A stretch of DNA of 64,000 nucleotides from Pseudarthrobacter sp. MM222 (GTDB lineage Bacteria; Actinomycetota; Actinomycetes; Actinomycetales; Micrococcaceae). This document shows, in pieces, positions 1 to 9,474 of this stretch (its first letter is position 1; each line of letters starts with the position of its first letter). The translations under genes and the position numbers were made by a program. Under the pieces are notes generated by a model that had not been told where the DNA came from, did not search any database, and saw only the letters and a program-made list of their open reading frames with translations. The stretch covers positions 744,001 through 808,000 of the forward strand of contig NZ_OX352321.1 of assembly GCF_947090775.1 (NCBI RefSeq), written 5' to 3'.

Positions 1-583
1 TGGCGGCCGCCGTAATGGCCTCCCAGCCCTTACCGCGGTGTGACCCTGCCGCCCCAGCCCGGACGCTGAGCACCCTGTTCAGCAGCAGGACACCCTGCTC
101 CGCCCAGCGGCCGAGGTCACCGTGGGTCCTCGGCGGGAGCCCCAGATCGGCGTCGAGTTCCTTGTAGATGTTGGCGAGACTGCGGGGGATGGGGCGGGTG
201 CCGCCGTCCACCGCGAAGGACAGGCCGACGGCGTGGCCCGGCGTCGGGTAGGGGTCCTGGCCCACAACCAGGACCCGGACGCCGGCCAGCGGCTGCCGGA
301 AGGCACGCAGTACGTTCGTCGGCCGGGGAAGCACGTTCTGCCCGCCGGCGGCCTCCGCCGCGAGGAACCCCAGCACCTCGCGCAGCTTTCCCTCCACGGG
401 GGTTAGCGCCTCCGCCCAGTCGGGGGCCACGAGCTCCGCCAGCGGCAGCCGTGCCAGCTGCGCGAACCCCAGAAGGTCACCGGGCGCCGCGTCCAGCTCA
501 AAGAGGGCATCCGCACCAGGCAGGTCGGCAGAAGGCAGGTCGGCAGAAGGCGGGTCGGCGCGAGGGGAGCTGGAGGAAGGCAC
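1..583 (-). CDS. ung: Uracil-DNA glycosylase, family 1 (3' end outside window)
   Basis: Base-excision repair enzyme that removes uracil from DNA. The reverse-strand frame carries the family-1 signature [18 protein letters not shown] with the catalytic water-activating Asp, then a segment typical of the family ([15 protein letters not shown]) and [12 protein letters not shown]. The C-terminus with the HPSPLS-type motif lies beyond base 1. I chose the GTG at 581-583: it is in frame and GGAG lies just upstream, although the spacing is short. The ATG a few bases upstream is in another frame. The first 25 residues are low complexity, with [14 protein letters not shown] encoded by a 15-base tandem repeat, so the true start could lie further in. 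It is divergent from the DUF3263 gene. Confidence 0.9.
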   Translation of the reverse strand, partial: MPSSSSPRADPPSADLPSADLPGADALFELDAAPGDLLGFAQLARLPLAELVAPDWAEALTPVEGKLREVLGFLAAEAAGGQNVLPRPTNVLRAFRQPLAGVRVLVVGQDPYPTPGHAVGLSFAVDGGTRPIPRSLANIYKELDADLGLPPRTHGDLGRWAEQGVLLLNRVLSVRAGAAGSHRGKGWEAITAAA

Positions 584-675
584 CGCTCCATTCTTGCAGG
601 GCCCCAAATGACAACGGTGTTATTCGCCCGTAACATGGGACTGACCTTTAGTCGGATCCAGCCAGGGAGTGTGTC

Positions 676-993
676 GTGGCCGAAGCAGCGCAAGAGCACC
701 TTTCGACGCCGGAATCTTTTCCCGCGGACACGCGCAGCGAGTCGCCGCTGAGCAGCCGCGATCAGCAGATGCTGGCCCTCGAACGGCAGTGGTGGAAGTA
801 CGCCGGGGCCAAGGAACAGGCCATTCGCGAACTCTTCGACCTCTCCGCGACGCACTACTACCAGATCCTCAACGCGCTCATCGATACTGAGGATGCGCTG
901 GCCCACGATCCCATGCTGGTGAAGAGATTGCGTAGACTACGTACGTCACGCCAACGTGCCCGCACTGCCCGCCGCTTGGGTTCAGACGCGTAA
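676..993 (+). CDS. DUF3263 family protein
   Basis: A 105-residue protein with the actinobacterial DUF3263 pattern: an N-terminal disordered stretch, then LSSRDQQMLALERQWWKYAGAKEQAIRELF, which looks like a small helix-turn-helix-like fold, and a basic C-terminus rich in Arg. GTG start with AGGGAG seven bases upstream. The function is unknown. The next gene is a LytR_C-domain protein 82 bases downstream on the same strand, a neighbourhood commonly seen in actinobacteria. Confidence 0.8.
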   Translation: MAEAAQEHLSTPESFPADTRSESPLSSRDQQMLALERQWWKYAGAKEQAIRELFDLSATHYYQILNALIDTEDALAHDPMLVKRLRRLRTSRQRARTARRLGSDA

Positions 994-1075
994 AGCACCG
1001 GCCGGACGCGCGGATTTTCCGCGCCGATAAGGCCCTGGCAACTCGTAAGAAATCAGCAAGGACGTCGTTTTTATC

Positions 1076-1711
1076 ATGACCAAATACGCGCGGGATGAAT
1101 TTGACCGGGTCCCGGAGACCCCCACCCGGCAGGGTGTCCACCGGGCAGCCGCCGAATCCCGTCGCCGCAGCCTTGCCCCTGTCCTGGCTGTCGGCGCCGT
1201 GGCGCTGGTCATCGGCCTGGTGGCTTTCCTGTTCCTGCCGAAACTTGGCTTCAACTCGGCCGGCAGCTCCTCGGCCGTGACCGCGGAACAGTCCGCCACC
1301 CCCACCGCTTCAGCGGCGCCCAGCGCCAGCAGCTCCGCCCCGGCGAGTGAGTCCCCGTCGGCAGCAGCCACACCCGACGCGGCGACGCCCTCCGAAGCGC
1401 CGTCGCCCACGGCCACGCCGGCGGACGACGCCGCAGTGGACAAGACGCAGCCCGTCGCGATCTATAACGCCACCGGCACGCCCGGACTGGCGAGCAGGGT
1501 GGGCGCCACGGTCGCTTCCGACGGCTGGACCCTCGGCCCGCTGGGCAACTGGGGCGGCGCGCGGCAAACGAGTTCAGTGATTTTCTATGACGGCGCGGAG
1601 CAGCGAGTCAACGCCGAGGCCCTGGCCTCCCTGCTCAACATCCCGACCCTCGTCGACTCCGCCGAGTTCAACATGCCGCTTGTCGTCGTCCTCGGACCCG
1701 GCTTCCAGTAG
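1076..1711 (+). CDS. LytR C-terminal-domain membrane protein
   Basis: 211 residues. A short basic cytoplasmic N-terminus is followed by one membrane helix (about residues 33-55), a Ser/Thr/Ala/Pro-rich extracellular linker (about 61-125) and a LytR_C domain (about 128-210, starting VAIYNATGTPGLASRV). The LytR_C domain usually accompanies LCP ligases that attach polymers to peptidoglycan, but here it stands alone without the LCP catalytic domain. A role at the cell wall is inferred. The last codons, GPGFQ-stop, lie in a 22-base tandem repeat that continues past the stop. Confidence 0.8.
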   Translation: MTKYARDEFDRVPETPTRQGVHRAAAESRRRSLAPVLAVGAVALVIGLVAFLFLPKLGFNSAGSSSAVTAEQSATPTASAAPSASSSAPASESPSAAATPDAATPSEAPSPTATPADDAAVDKTQPVAIYNATGTPGLASRVGATVASDGWTLGPLGNWGGARQTSSVIFYDGAEQRVNAEALASLLNIPTLVDSAEFNMPLVVVLGPGFQ

Positions 1712-1763
1712 CCCGCGTCCCGGCTTCCAGCGGCCCGCCACCCGGCTCTTCCAGCGGCCCCGG
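1697..1763 (+). repeat. 22-bp tandem repeat, three copies, spanning a stop codon
   Basis: Units begin CCCGGCTTCCAG at 1697 and 1719, and CCCGGCTCTTCCAG at 1741. The first unit encodes the last residues and TAG stop of the LytR_C gene. In the second and third units the stop triplet is CGG, so the repeat has duplicated the gene end into the non-coding region. Confidence 0.75.
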
Positions 1764-1919
1764 TTCGGTTACGCGTGAATAACTATTGGCCGACGGCGCG
1801 GCCTGCACCCTGCGCACAGGCGCGCCGCCGCGGGTACAGTGATTTGCGGACTTCGTTTTCGCATTCCGCGGCGCACATCGTGGTGCGGCGCCCGCAAGCT
1901 AGCTGAAAGTGTGGACACC

Positions 1920-2123
1920 ATGGCACTGGGAACCGTCAAGTGGTTCAACGCCGAAAAGGGCTACGGCTTCATCACCGTGGACGACTCCGGCGATGACGTC
2001 TTCGTGCACTGGTCCGCCATCGTGGGCGAGGGTTACCGCGCCCTCGACGAGGGCCAGCGCGTGGAACTGGAAGTGGGCGAGGGCGAGAAGGGCCCCCAGG
2101 CCGAGAGTGTCCGGCCGGCCTAG
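1920..2123 (+). CDS. Cold-shock protein (CspA family)
   Basis: 67-residue single cold-shock domain that binds single-stranded RNA or DNA. It has [15 protein letters not shown] (RNP1) and VFVHWSAI (RNP2-like). The ATG at 1920 matches the usual family N-terminus MALGTVKWF; upstream extension gives no family sequence. A long AT-richer leader precedes it, as is common for csp genes. Its TAG stop overlaps by one base the GTG of the following lipoprotein gene, so the two are probably co-transcribed. Confidence 0.92.
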   Translation: MALGTVKWFNAEKGYGFITVDDSGDDVFVHWSAIVGEGYRALDEGQRVELEVGEGEKGPQAESVRPA

Positions 2124-3442
2124 TGGCGCTTCCCGCTGCACCGCACGCCGGGCATGATCCTGCCGGAGACAACATCGTCCGACGCCGGACTGCCGCCCTG
2201 CGCGCGGGCCGTTCGGCCGCCGTGGGCGCGGTTGCGCTGCTGGTGATGACCGGCTGTCTGGCCCCGGCCGGCGGCGCCCGGGTGCGGAGTGCTGAAGCCA
2301 GCGGCGACGGCACGCTTAAGATCGGCCTGATCCTGGATAACACGGGCAGCCAGGGCTTCCTCAACACCTCCCAGCTCGCGGCAGCCAGATTGGCCGTTAG
2401 CGAAATCAATGCCGCCGGCGGCCACAAGGGCAAACCGGTCGAGCTGCTCCCCGAGATCATCAGCGAAGACACCGCAGGCCAAGCCAAGGAGCTCGCAGCC
2501 GCCAAGGCGGACGTCGTCATCGGCCCGACCGACTCCAGCCGCGCCCCCGCCGCCATCGATGTGCTTTCCAACGCCAAAGTCGCCCTGATTTCCCCCGCCA
2601 ACGCCGCCAGCGGACTGAGCACCTACAGGAGCGGCGGGTACTACTTCCGGACCTCCGCAGCGGACGTCGCCCAGGCCGCCGTCCTCGTCAAGCTCGCCAA
2701 GGACGGCGGCGCCAAGACGCTGGCCATCGTGTACGAGGAAGGCGGCTACGGCAAAGACGTGTCTGCCGCCGTCGGCGCCGCGGCCAAAGCCGCCGGATTG
2801 GGGCCGGTCGCCGTCGCGGGATTCACCCCGGGTCAGGCGCAGCAGGCCGCCGCCGCCGCCAAGGCAGCAGCCCCGGACGCCGTGGTCCTCGTCGCCCGGA
2901 ATGGTGCGCAAGGCGCCATCGCGGAGCTGAACAACGCCGGGCTGGGAGGACGAAAGCTCATCCTCAGCGACGGTGCCGTCAACGAGTACGGCTCCGGTCT
3001 CGGCTCAGGAGCCCTCGATGGGGCACGCGGCATCCTGCCGGGCGTGTTTCCGTCGGCGCATTTCCAGGGCGAGCTGGTGTCCGTGGATCCGGACCTGTTG
3101 GACATGACCTTTGCGGCGGAAACCTACGACGCGGTCAACCTCGCCGTCATCGCGGCCGCTGCTGCGGAGGATGACGCAGGCACCTCCATTGCGGCCCGGC
3201 TGATCGGCGTCTCCGGAGGCGCGGCACAGGCCGCCGGCGAAACAGCGGTATGCACGTCCTATCAGACCTGCATCGACCTCCTTCGGGCGGGCAAGCGACC
3301 CGACTACGACGGCCAATCCGGAGTGATCAACTTCGATTCCAACGGTGACGTGACCTCAGCCAACTACATGGTGTTCCGCTATGGCGCGGATAACCAGGCC
3401 ACCAGAAGCGGAAGCGAGACGGCCCGCAGCAGCGGCCGGTGA
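2123..3442 (+). CDS. Branched-chain amino acid-type ABC substrate-binding lipoprotein
   Basis: 439 residues. A basic N-region is followed by a hydrophobic stretch and a lipobox (VMTG-C, Cys45). The rest is a type I periplasmic-binding (Peripla_BP_6/LivJ-like) fold: KIGLILDNTGSQGF at the start of domain 1, SEINAAGG, then the hinge-like VVIGPTDSS and SPANAASG segments. The GTG at 2123 overlaps the cold-shock stop. No other start encodes a complete signal peptide. No permease or ATPase genes are adjacent, so the ligand and partner transporter are unknown; it may serve a sensor rather than a transporter. Confidence 0.8.
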   Translation: MALPAAPHAGHDPAGDNIVRRRTAALRAGRSAAVGAVALLVMTGCLAPAGGARVRSAEASGDGTLKIGLILDNTGSQGFLNTSQLAAARLAVSEINAAGGHKGKPVELLPEIISEDTAGQAKELAAAKADVVIGPTDSSRAPAAIDVLSNAKVALISPANAASGLSTYRSGGYYFRTSAADVAQAAVLVKLAKDGGAKTLAIVYEEGGYGKDVSAAVGAAAKAAGLGPVAVAGFTPGQAQQAAAAAKAAAPDAVVLVARNGAQGAIAELNNAGLGGRKLILSDGAVNEYGSGLGSGALDGARGILPGVFPSAHFQGELVSVDPDLLDMTFAAETYDAVNLAVIAAAAAEDDAGTSIAARLIGVSGGAAQAAGETAVCTSYQTCIDLLRAGKRPDYDGQSGVINFDSNGDVTSANYMVFRYGADNQATRSGSETARSSGR

Positions 3443-3516
3443 TCGCCCGTAGCGAATTTGTGCCGCAACAGAAGGCGGGCAGGGCACCGATACGGGCCGG
3501 AGCGGGACGTGCACTG

Positions 3517-3543
3517 GTTGCACTCTCCCCGGGGGAGTGCTAA
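3517..3543. promoter_or_regulatory. CIRCE operator 1 (HrcA site) upstream of groEL
   Basis: GTTGCACTC, nine-base spacer, GAGTGCTAA. The right half is the exact CIRCE half-site and the left half differs in two of nine bases. CIRCE is the binding site of the heat-shock repressor HrcA. Confidence 0.85.
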
Positions 3544-3546
3544 TTA

Positions 3547-3579
3547 TTGACTTAGCACTCCCGCGTATCGACTGCTAAA
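3547..3579 (+). promoter_or_regulatory. Probable groEL promoter
   Basis: TTGACT at 3547-3552 resembles a -35 box. The -10 would fall near 3570-3578 (CTGCTAA region), inside the second CIRCE. Both elements would therefore be covered by HrcA. The exact -10 is uncertain. Confidence 0.4.
3552..3578. promoter_or_regulatory. CIRCE operator 2 (HrcA site) upstream of groEL
   Basis: TTAGCACTC, nine-base spacer, GACTGCTAA. The left half is perfect and the right half has one mismatch. It lies eight bases after the first CIRCE. About 180 bases of untranslated leader follow before groEL, in which I see no gene. Confidence 0.8.
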
Positions 3580-3653
3580 ACGACGCCTCCGGTCCGACCG
3601 GTCGCGAAGCCAGGCAGACGGACAGGGAGCGAAAGAAATACCTGGCTGGGTGA

Positions 3654-5399
<1,746 letters not shown>

Positions 5400-5430
5400 C
5401 CCCCAGCGCTAGCCACCACCGGCTGTTCGA

Positions 5431-5466
5431 CGACGGCGGTCCCACCTTCGGGTGGGGCCGCCGTCG
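5431..5466 (+). terminator. groEL hairpin terminator
   Basis: A 16-bp stem (CGACGGCGGTCCCACC with its complement, one G-T pair) closed by a TTCG tetraloop 31 bases after the groEL stop. The T-tract is poor, as is common in high-GC actinobacteria. Confidence 0.8.
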
Positions 5467-5622
5467 CCGATTAACCGCATTCCCACCCAACACCCTCCCG
5501 CAGTTCTCGCATTCATCCAGCCGACGCTCCCGCAGACGTTGCACTGATAACGGCTTCCTCAGCTCAGGACGGCATGTGCGGGAGCCTCGGTGGGTTTTGG
5601 CGGGGTCTGGCAGGATAGTGCA

Positions 5623-6627
5623 GTGACGATTACAGCAGCAGCCGACGGTTCGGCTTTAGGAAATCCCGGCCCGGCCGGATGGGCCTGGTACGTGAATGAC
5701 GACTGCTGGCGGGCCGGGGGATGGCCGCATGGCACCAACAACCAGGGCGAGCTGATGGCCGTCCTCGACCTGTTCCGGTCCACGGCGCACCTCCCGGGCG
5801 AGGATCTGCACATCCTCTGCGACAGCCAGTACGTCATCAACTCCGTAACCAAGTGGATGCCGGGCTGGAAGCGGAAGGGCTGGCGGAAGTCGGACGGCAA
5901 GCCCGTCCTGAACGTGGAACTGCTCAAGGAGATCGATCAGGAACTGCGTGGCCGCAAGTACACTTTCGAGTGGGTCCGCGGCCATGCCGGGCACGACCTC
6001 AACGAGGCCGCCGATGAGCGTGCCAGGGCAGCAGCCACTTCCTACCAGCAGGGCGTTGCGGTCCGGCAGGGCCCCGGCTTCGGAACGACGGCTGAGAGGC
6101 CCGGCGAGGCACAGCGCCCCTCAGCAGCGCCCGCGCCCGTGACGCCCGTGATGGCGCCCGCAACGCTGCCGCCAGCGCCCGCCCGGCCAGGCCAGCAGGA
6201 GTTCTTCGGTCACGCTGGAGGCTTCGAGGAACCGGATCTCTTCAGCGAGCTCGAGGAGGAGACCACGCCCGCCCCGGGCACGGATGCCAGCCCGGAGGCC
6301 ATCGTCGAAGCACTCGAACGCGAGCTGCTCCGGCCGGAAACCCGGGCAGACCTCGGACGCACGGGCGTGCTGCTGCATCCGGATTTCACCGAGATCGGGA
6401 GCTCGGGCCGGATCTGGACACGGGACGCCATGATGTTGGAGCTGGAGGAGAGCCCGGAGGGGCCCATCGAGCTGGAGCTGCTGGGCGCCGACCGGCTGGG
6501 CGAAAGCACTGTTCTGTTGACTTACCGCAGCTACACCAGGACCGGAACGACCCTGCGCAGCTCGCTGTGGGTCCGTGAGGGCGCCCAATGGCGGCTCCGC
6601 TTCCACCAGGGCACCCCGGAGGTCTGA
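5623..6627 (+). CDS. Ribonuclease HI fused to a DUF4440-like domain
   Basis: 334 residues. The N-terminal RNase HI domain degrades RNA in RNA-DNA hybrids and has all four catalytic acids: D8 (AADGSALGNPGP), E43 (NNQGELMAV), D67 (ILCDSQYV) and D131 (EAADERA), with His in RGHAGHD. A Pro/Ala-rich linker (about 140-205) leads to a C-terminal DUF4440/SnoaL-like domain (about 225-334; TGVLLHPDFTEIGSSGRIW and WRLRFHQGTP). I chose GTG 5623 because AGGA lies upstream and the RNase H fold begins at once; a GTG at 5590 is possible. The fused domain may bind a ligand or mediate dimerisation; its role is unknown. Confidence 0.88.
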   Translation: MTITAAADGSALGNPGPAGWAWYVNDDCWRAGGWPHGTNNQGELMAVLDLFRSTAHLPGEDLHILCDSQYVINSVTKWMPGWKRKGWRKSDGKPVLNVELLKEIDQELRGRKYTFEWVRGHAGHDLNEAADERARAAATSYQQGVAVRQGPGFGTTAERPGEAQRPSAAPAPVTPVMAPATLPPAPARPGQQEFFGHAGGFEEPDLFSELEEETTPAPGTDASPEAIVEALERELLRPETRADLGRTGVLLHPDFTEIGSSGRIWTRDAMMLELEESPEGPIELELLGADRLGESTVLLTYRSYTRTGTTLRSSLWVREGAQWRLRFHQGTPEV

Positions 6628-6655
6628 GGGCCGGCACGGGGCCGGTGTGGGGTCG

Positions 6656-6943
6656 CTACCCGAAGCGTTGGGCGTTGTTCAGCTCCGCCTGGTCATAGCT
6701 GGCCGCCGCCGCGGTGAGCGCCAGATTGATGGCGGCCAGAGAGGCTTCGACCCTGCCTTGGGTCAGGGTCCACTCGGCAACAAGGGCCTGGAAGTTGCTG
6801 GCGGCCGCGCCGCGCCAGCTGGCCTGCAGCTCGTCGAGGCCAAGCTTCATGGCCTGGACGTCGGCGCCGATCCGCTCGACCGTCGCCTTGACATTCGCTG
6901 ACTTGAGCTGGAGCAGCTCGGTGTCGACGGAGATGATGCTCAT
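6656..6943 (-). CDS. WXG100 (ESAT-6-like) small secreted protein
   Basis: 95 residues, helical, with the central W-x-G motif (ASWRGAA) and a C-terminal YxxxE (YDQAE), the signature of substrates of the ESX/type VII secretion system. GGGAGG lies eight bases before the chosen ATG. No EccC or other ESX gene is nearby, nor a partner WXG100 gene, so it may form a homodimer and use an export machine encoded elsewhere. It follows the two-component genes on the same strand, separated by 225 bases that include a hairpin. Confidence 0.8.
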   Translation of the reverse strand: MSIISVDTELLQLKSANVKATVERIGADVQAMKLGLDELQASWRGAAASNFQALVAEWTLTQGRVEASLAAINLALTAAAASYDQAELNNAQRFG

Positions 6944-6971
6944 GGGTTTGCCTCCCGGAATCGCTGGGAGC

Positions 6972-7012
6972 AGCCCCGGTCCGTCGTCGCGCAGGCGACG
7001 CCGGACGGGGCT
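6972..7012 (-). terminator. Hairpin between histidine kinase and WXG100 genes
   Basis: AGCCCCGTCCGGCGTCGCC on the minus strand pairs imperfectly with GCGACGACGGACCGGGGCT to form a long GC-rich stem. It probably ends the kinase transcript. It has no T-tract. Confidence 0.45.
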
Positions 7013-7168
7013 GGCTCGTCCGGGCTTTCCGGACAGCACCAGCCTAGGCAGGGGAGGCCGGCGCGGGCCGCGGCCTGCTGGGCTATGTGGACAACCGGCT
7101 GCCGGCGCGGGGGAGCTGGCGGCAGCCCGCGACGGCCAGCCGCCAAAAAATAATGTGCTGCAGGAAAG

Positions 7169-8695
7169 CTAGGCGGCTGCGTCTCCGGGGCCGGCGCCAG
7201 CCTTGGTGTCGTCTGGCCGGCCGTCGTCCGCCAAGGCATGGTCCGCCATAGCCTCGTCGGTCAAGGCCTCGTCCAGGTACGGAAGGCTCACGACCAAGGT
7301 GGCGCCGCCGCCGTCGGTCTTCCCGACCTGGACCGTGCCGGCATGGGAGCCGACGATGGCCGCCACGATCGCGAGCCCCAGCCCGCTGCCTCCGGTTTCC
7401 CGCGTCCGGGAGGTGTCGGCGCGGTAGAAGCGCTCGAAGATCCGCGCGGCTTCCTCGTCGGGGACGCCCGGACCATGGTCGCGGACCTCCAGCACCGAGT
7501 GCCGCATTCCGCCCTCCGAGGTCCGGACGCCGACGGCGAGTTCGATGGGCGTCCCCTCCGGTGTGTAGCGCAGGGCATTGCCTACCAGGTTGCCGACCAC
7601 CTGTCGCAGTTTCGCCTCGTCACCCAACACGGGGCCGGCGGTGGCAGGGCCGCCGTCGAGCCCGGTAAGGGAGATACTGCGGTTGCGGTCGCTCGCCTGC
7701 GTGTCCACTACGGCGTCGTGGGCGAGCAGCAGCAGGTCCACGGGCTTGCGCGCCAGCGGGCGCTGCTCGTCGATCCGGGCCAGCAGCAGCAGGTCCTCGA
7801 CCATGGTTCCCATCCGCTTGGCTTCGCTTTCGATCCGCCCCATCGCGGTGGCGACGTCCTCCGGGGTGGACAGGGCGCCGTGCCGGTACAGTTCGGAGAA
7901 CCCGCGGATGGTCACGAGCGGGGTCCGCAGTTCATGGGAGGCATCGGCGGCGAAGCGGCGCATCCGCTCCTCGGACGCCATCCGGGCCGCGAAGGCCGTT
8001 TCAATGTGGGCCAGCATGGCGTTGAGGGAACTGCCCAGCCTCCCGACTTCGGTGTTGGGATTTTCGATTTCCACCCGTCTCGACAGGTCCCCGGCCGCGA
8101 TGGCCGCCGCGGTTTTCTCCACCCGGACCAGCGGCCGGAAGGACCGGGAGATGCTCCACGTCGCGATCAGGAAGGCCAACACCAGGGTCAGCAGCCCGAC
8201 GCCCACCACTACCAGGATGGCGTGTTCCATTACGGAATCCACCGGCGCGAGCGGAAGCCCGATCACCAACACGGCGGTGCGCGCGTTGGAATCGATCACG
8301 CTGAGGGCCACCACCCGCCAGTTGTGCCCGTCCGTGCCGCTGACCTGGTAGGGCGCCTGGTGGCGGACCCGGGCCTCGGCGGCGGAGATGTTGCTGATGT
8401 CGGGGCGCGCTGCATTGTCGCTGCCGAACTGATAGGGCGGCAGCCCGGCGCTGAAGAGCATCAGCGAATAGTCGGTGGGGATGTTCGGGTTTTGTTCCTG
8501 CAGCTGGCTGAAGGACTGCTGCTGGCGCACGGACTCGACGGCGGCCTTGAGCTTGTCGTCCACCTGGCCCTGCAGGTAACTGTGCAGCAGCGTCATGGTA
8601 CCGGCGCCGGTAGCGGTGAGCGCCACCAGCATGAGCGCAGTCATGATGGCGACGAGCTGCGACCTCAGCGGGGCCGATTTCCAACGCTGCAGCAA
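7169..8695 (-). CDS. Sensor histidine kinase (HAMP-HisKA-HATPase)
   Basis: 508 residues. TM1 about 13-36, an extracellular sensor region (about 37-158), TM2 about 159-183, HAMP about 184-236, HisKA with DASHELRTP (phospho-accepting His254), and an HATPase domain with the N box NLVGNALRYTP, DHGPGVP and GSGLGLAIV. The start lies three bases after the response regulator stop, so the two are translated together and form a cognate pair. The signal sensed is unknown. The Asp/Ala-rich tail after about residue 480 is disordered. Confidence 0.93.
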   Translation of the reverse strand: MLQRWKSAPLRSQLVAIMTALMLVALTATGAGTMTLLHSYLQGQVDDKLKAAVESVRQQQSFSQLQEQNPNIPTDYSLMLFSAGLPPYQFGSDNAARPDISNISAAEARVRHQAPYQVSGTDGHNWRVVALSVIDSNARTAVLVIGLPLAPVDSVMEHAILVVVGVGLLTLVLAFLIATWSISRSFRPLVRVEKTAAAIAAGDLSRRVEIENPNTEVGRLGSSLNAMLAHIETAFAARMASEERMRRFAADASHELRTPLVTIRGFSELYRHGALSTPEDVATAMGRIESEAKRMGTMVEDLLLLARIDEQRPLARKPVDLLLLAHDAVVDTQASDRNRSISLTGLDGGPATAGPVLGDEAKLRQVVGNLVGNALRYTPEGTPIELAVGVRTSEGGMRHSVLEVRDHGPGVPDEEAARIFERFYRADTSRTRETGGSGLGLAIVAAIVGSHAGTVQVGKTDGGGATLVVSLPYLDEALTDEAMADHALADDGRPDDTKAGAGPGDAAA

Positions 8696-8697
8696 GG

Positions 8698-9417
8698 TCA
8701 GCGCTTCTCTGCCGTCCGCAGCACGTATCCGACGCCGCGCTTGGTCTGGATTAGCGCCGGGGCATCCGGATCGATGTCCACCTTGCGCCGCAGGTAGGAG
8801 ATGTAGGACTCAACGATCGAGGCGTCCCCGTTGAAGTCGTATTCCCAGACGTGGTCCAGGATCTGGGCCTTGGACAGGACCCGGTTGGGGTTGAGCATGA
8901 GGTAGCGCAGGAGCTTGAATTCGGTGGGGGAGAGCTCGATCACGGTGCCGCCGCGCCGTACCTCGTGGGCGTCGTCGTCGAGCTCCAGATCGTCCACGCG
9001 GATCACCGCGTCATCATCCTGCAGGGGCTGGGTGCGGCGCAGCACGGCGCGGATGCGCGCCACAACTTCGTCGAGGCTGAAAGGCTTGGTGACATAGTCG
9101 TCGCCGCCGACCGTCAGCCCCATCACCTTGTCCTCGGTGTCGTCTTTGGCGGTCAGGAACAGCACGGGGAAATGCTTGCCCGAAGCGCGCAACCGGCGCG
9201 TGACGGTGAAGCCGTCCATGTCCGGCAGCATGACATCCAGCACGGCCAGGTCGGGGGAGTGCAGCTCGGCCGCGGCCAGCGCGTCCCGCCCGTTAGCCGC
9301 CGAGACTACCTCGAAGCCGGCGAAGCGGAGGGAGGTGGAGAGCAGCTCACGGATGTTCGGTTCATCATCGACGACGAGGAGCTTGGCTTCAGGACCGGTC
9401 TTTTTCATAATTCCCAT
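8698..9417 (-). CDS. OmpR/PhoB-type response regulator
   Basis: 239 residues. Receiver domain (about 12-125) with acidic pair DDE, phosphorylation site Asp61 (LAVLDVMLPDMDG), conserved Thr (FLTAKD) and Lys (VTKPFS). A winged-helix DNA-binding domain follows (about 140-236; LSPTEFKLLRYL and RGVGYVLR). ATG 9417 has GGGAG seven bases upstream; a second ATG lies nine bases inside. The Shine-Dalgarno sequence lies within a perfect palindrome. It follows the XPB helicase gene by 57 bases. Confidence 0.94.
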   Translation of the reverse strand: MGIMKKTGPEAKLLVVDDEPNIRELLSTSLRFAGFEVVSAANGRDALAAAELHSPDLAVLDVMLPDMDGFTVTRRLRASGKHFPVLFLTAKDDTEDKVMGLTVGGDDYVTKPFSLDEVVARIRAVLRRTQPLQDDDAVIRVDDLELDDDAHEVRRGGTVIELSPTEFKLLRYLMLNPNRVLSKAQILDHVWEYDFNGDASIVESYISYLRRKVDIDPDAPALIQTKRGVGYVLRTAEKR

Positions 9418-9421
9418 GATG

Positions 9422-9438
9422 CTCCCAGACTCTGGGAG
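9422..9438. promoter_or_regulatory. 17-bp perfect palindrome over the response regulator ribosome-binding site
   Basis: CTCCCAGACTCTGGGAG: eight-base arms around a single base, five bases before the ATG. It may be an operator for autoregulation or an mRNA structure masking the ribosome-binding site. Confidence 0.4.
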
Positions 9439-9474
9439 TTTTCTGAATGGTTGGTGTGCGTTTGATGGGCGGGG

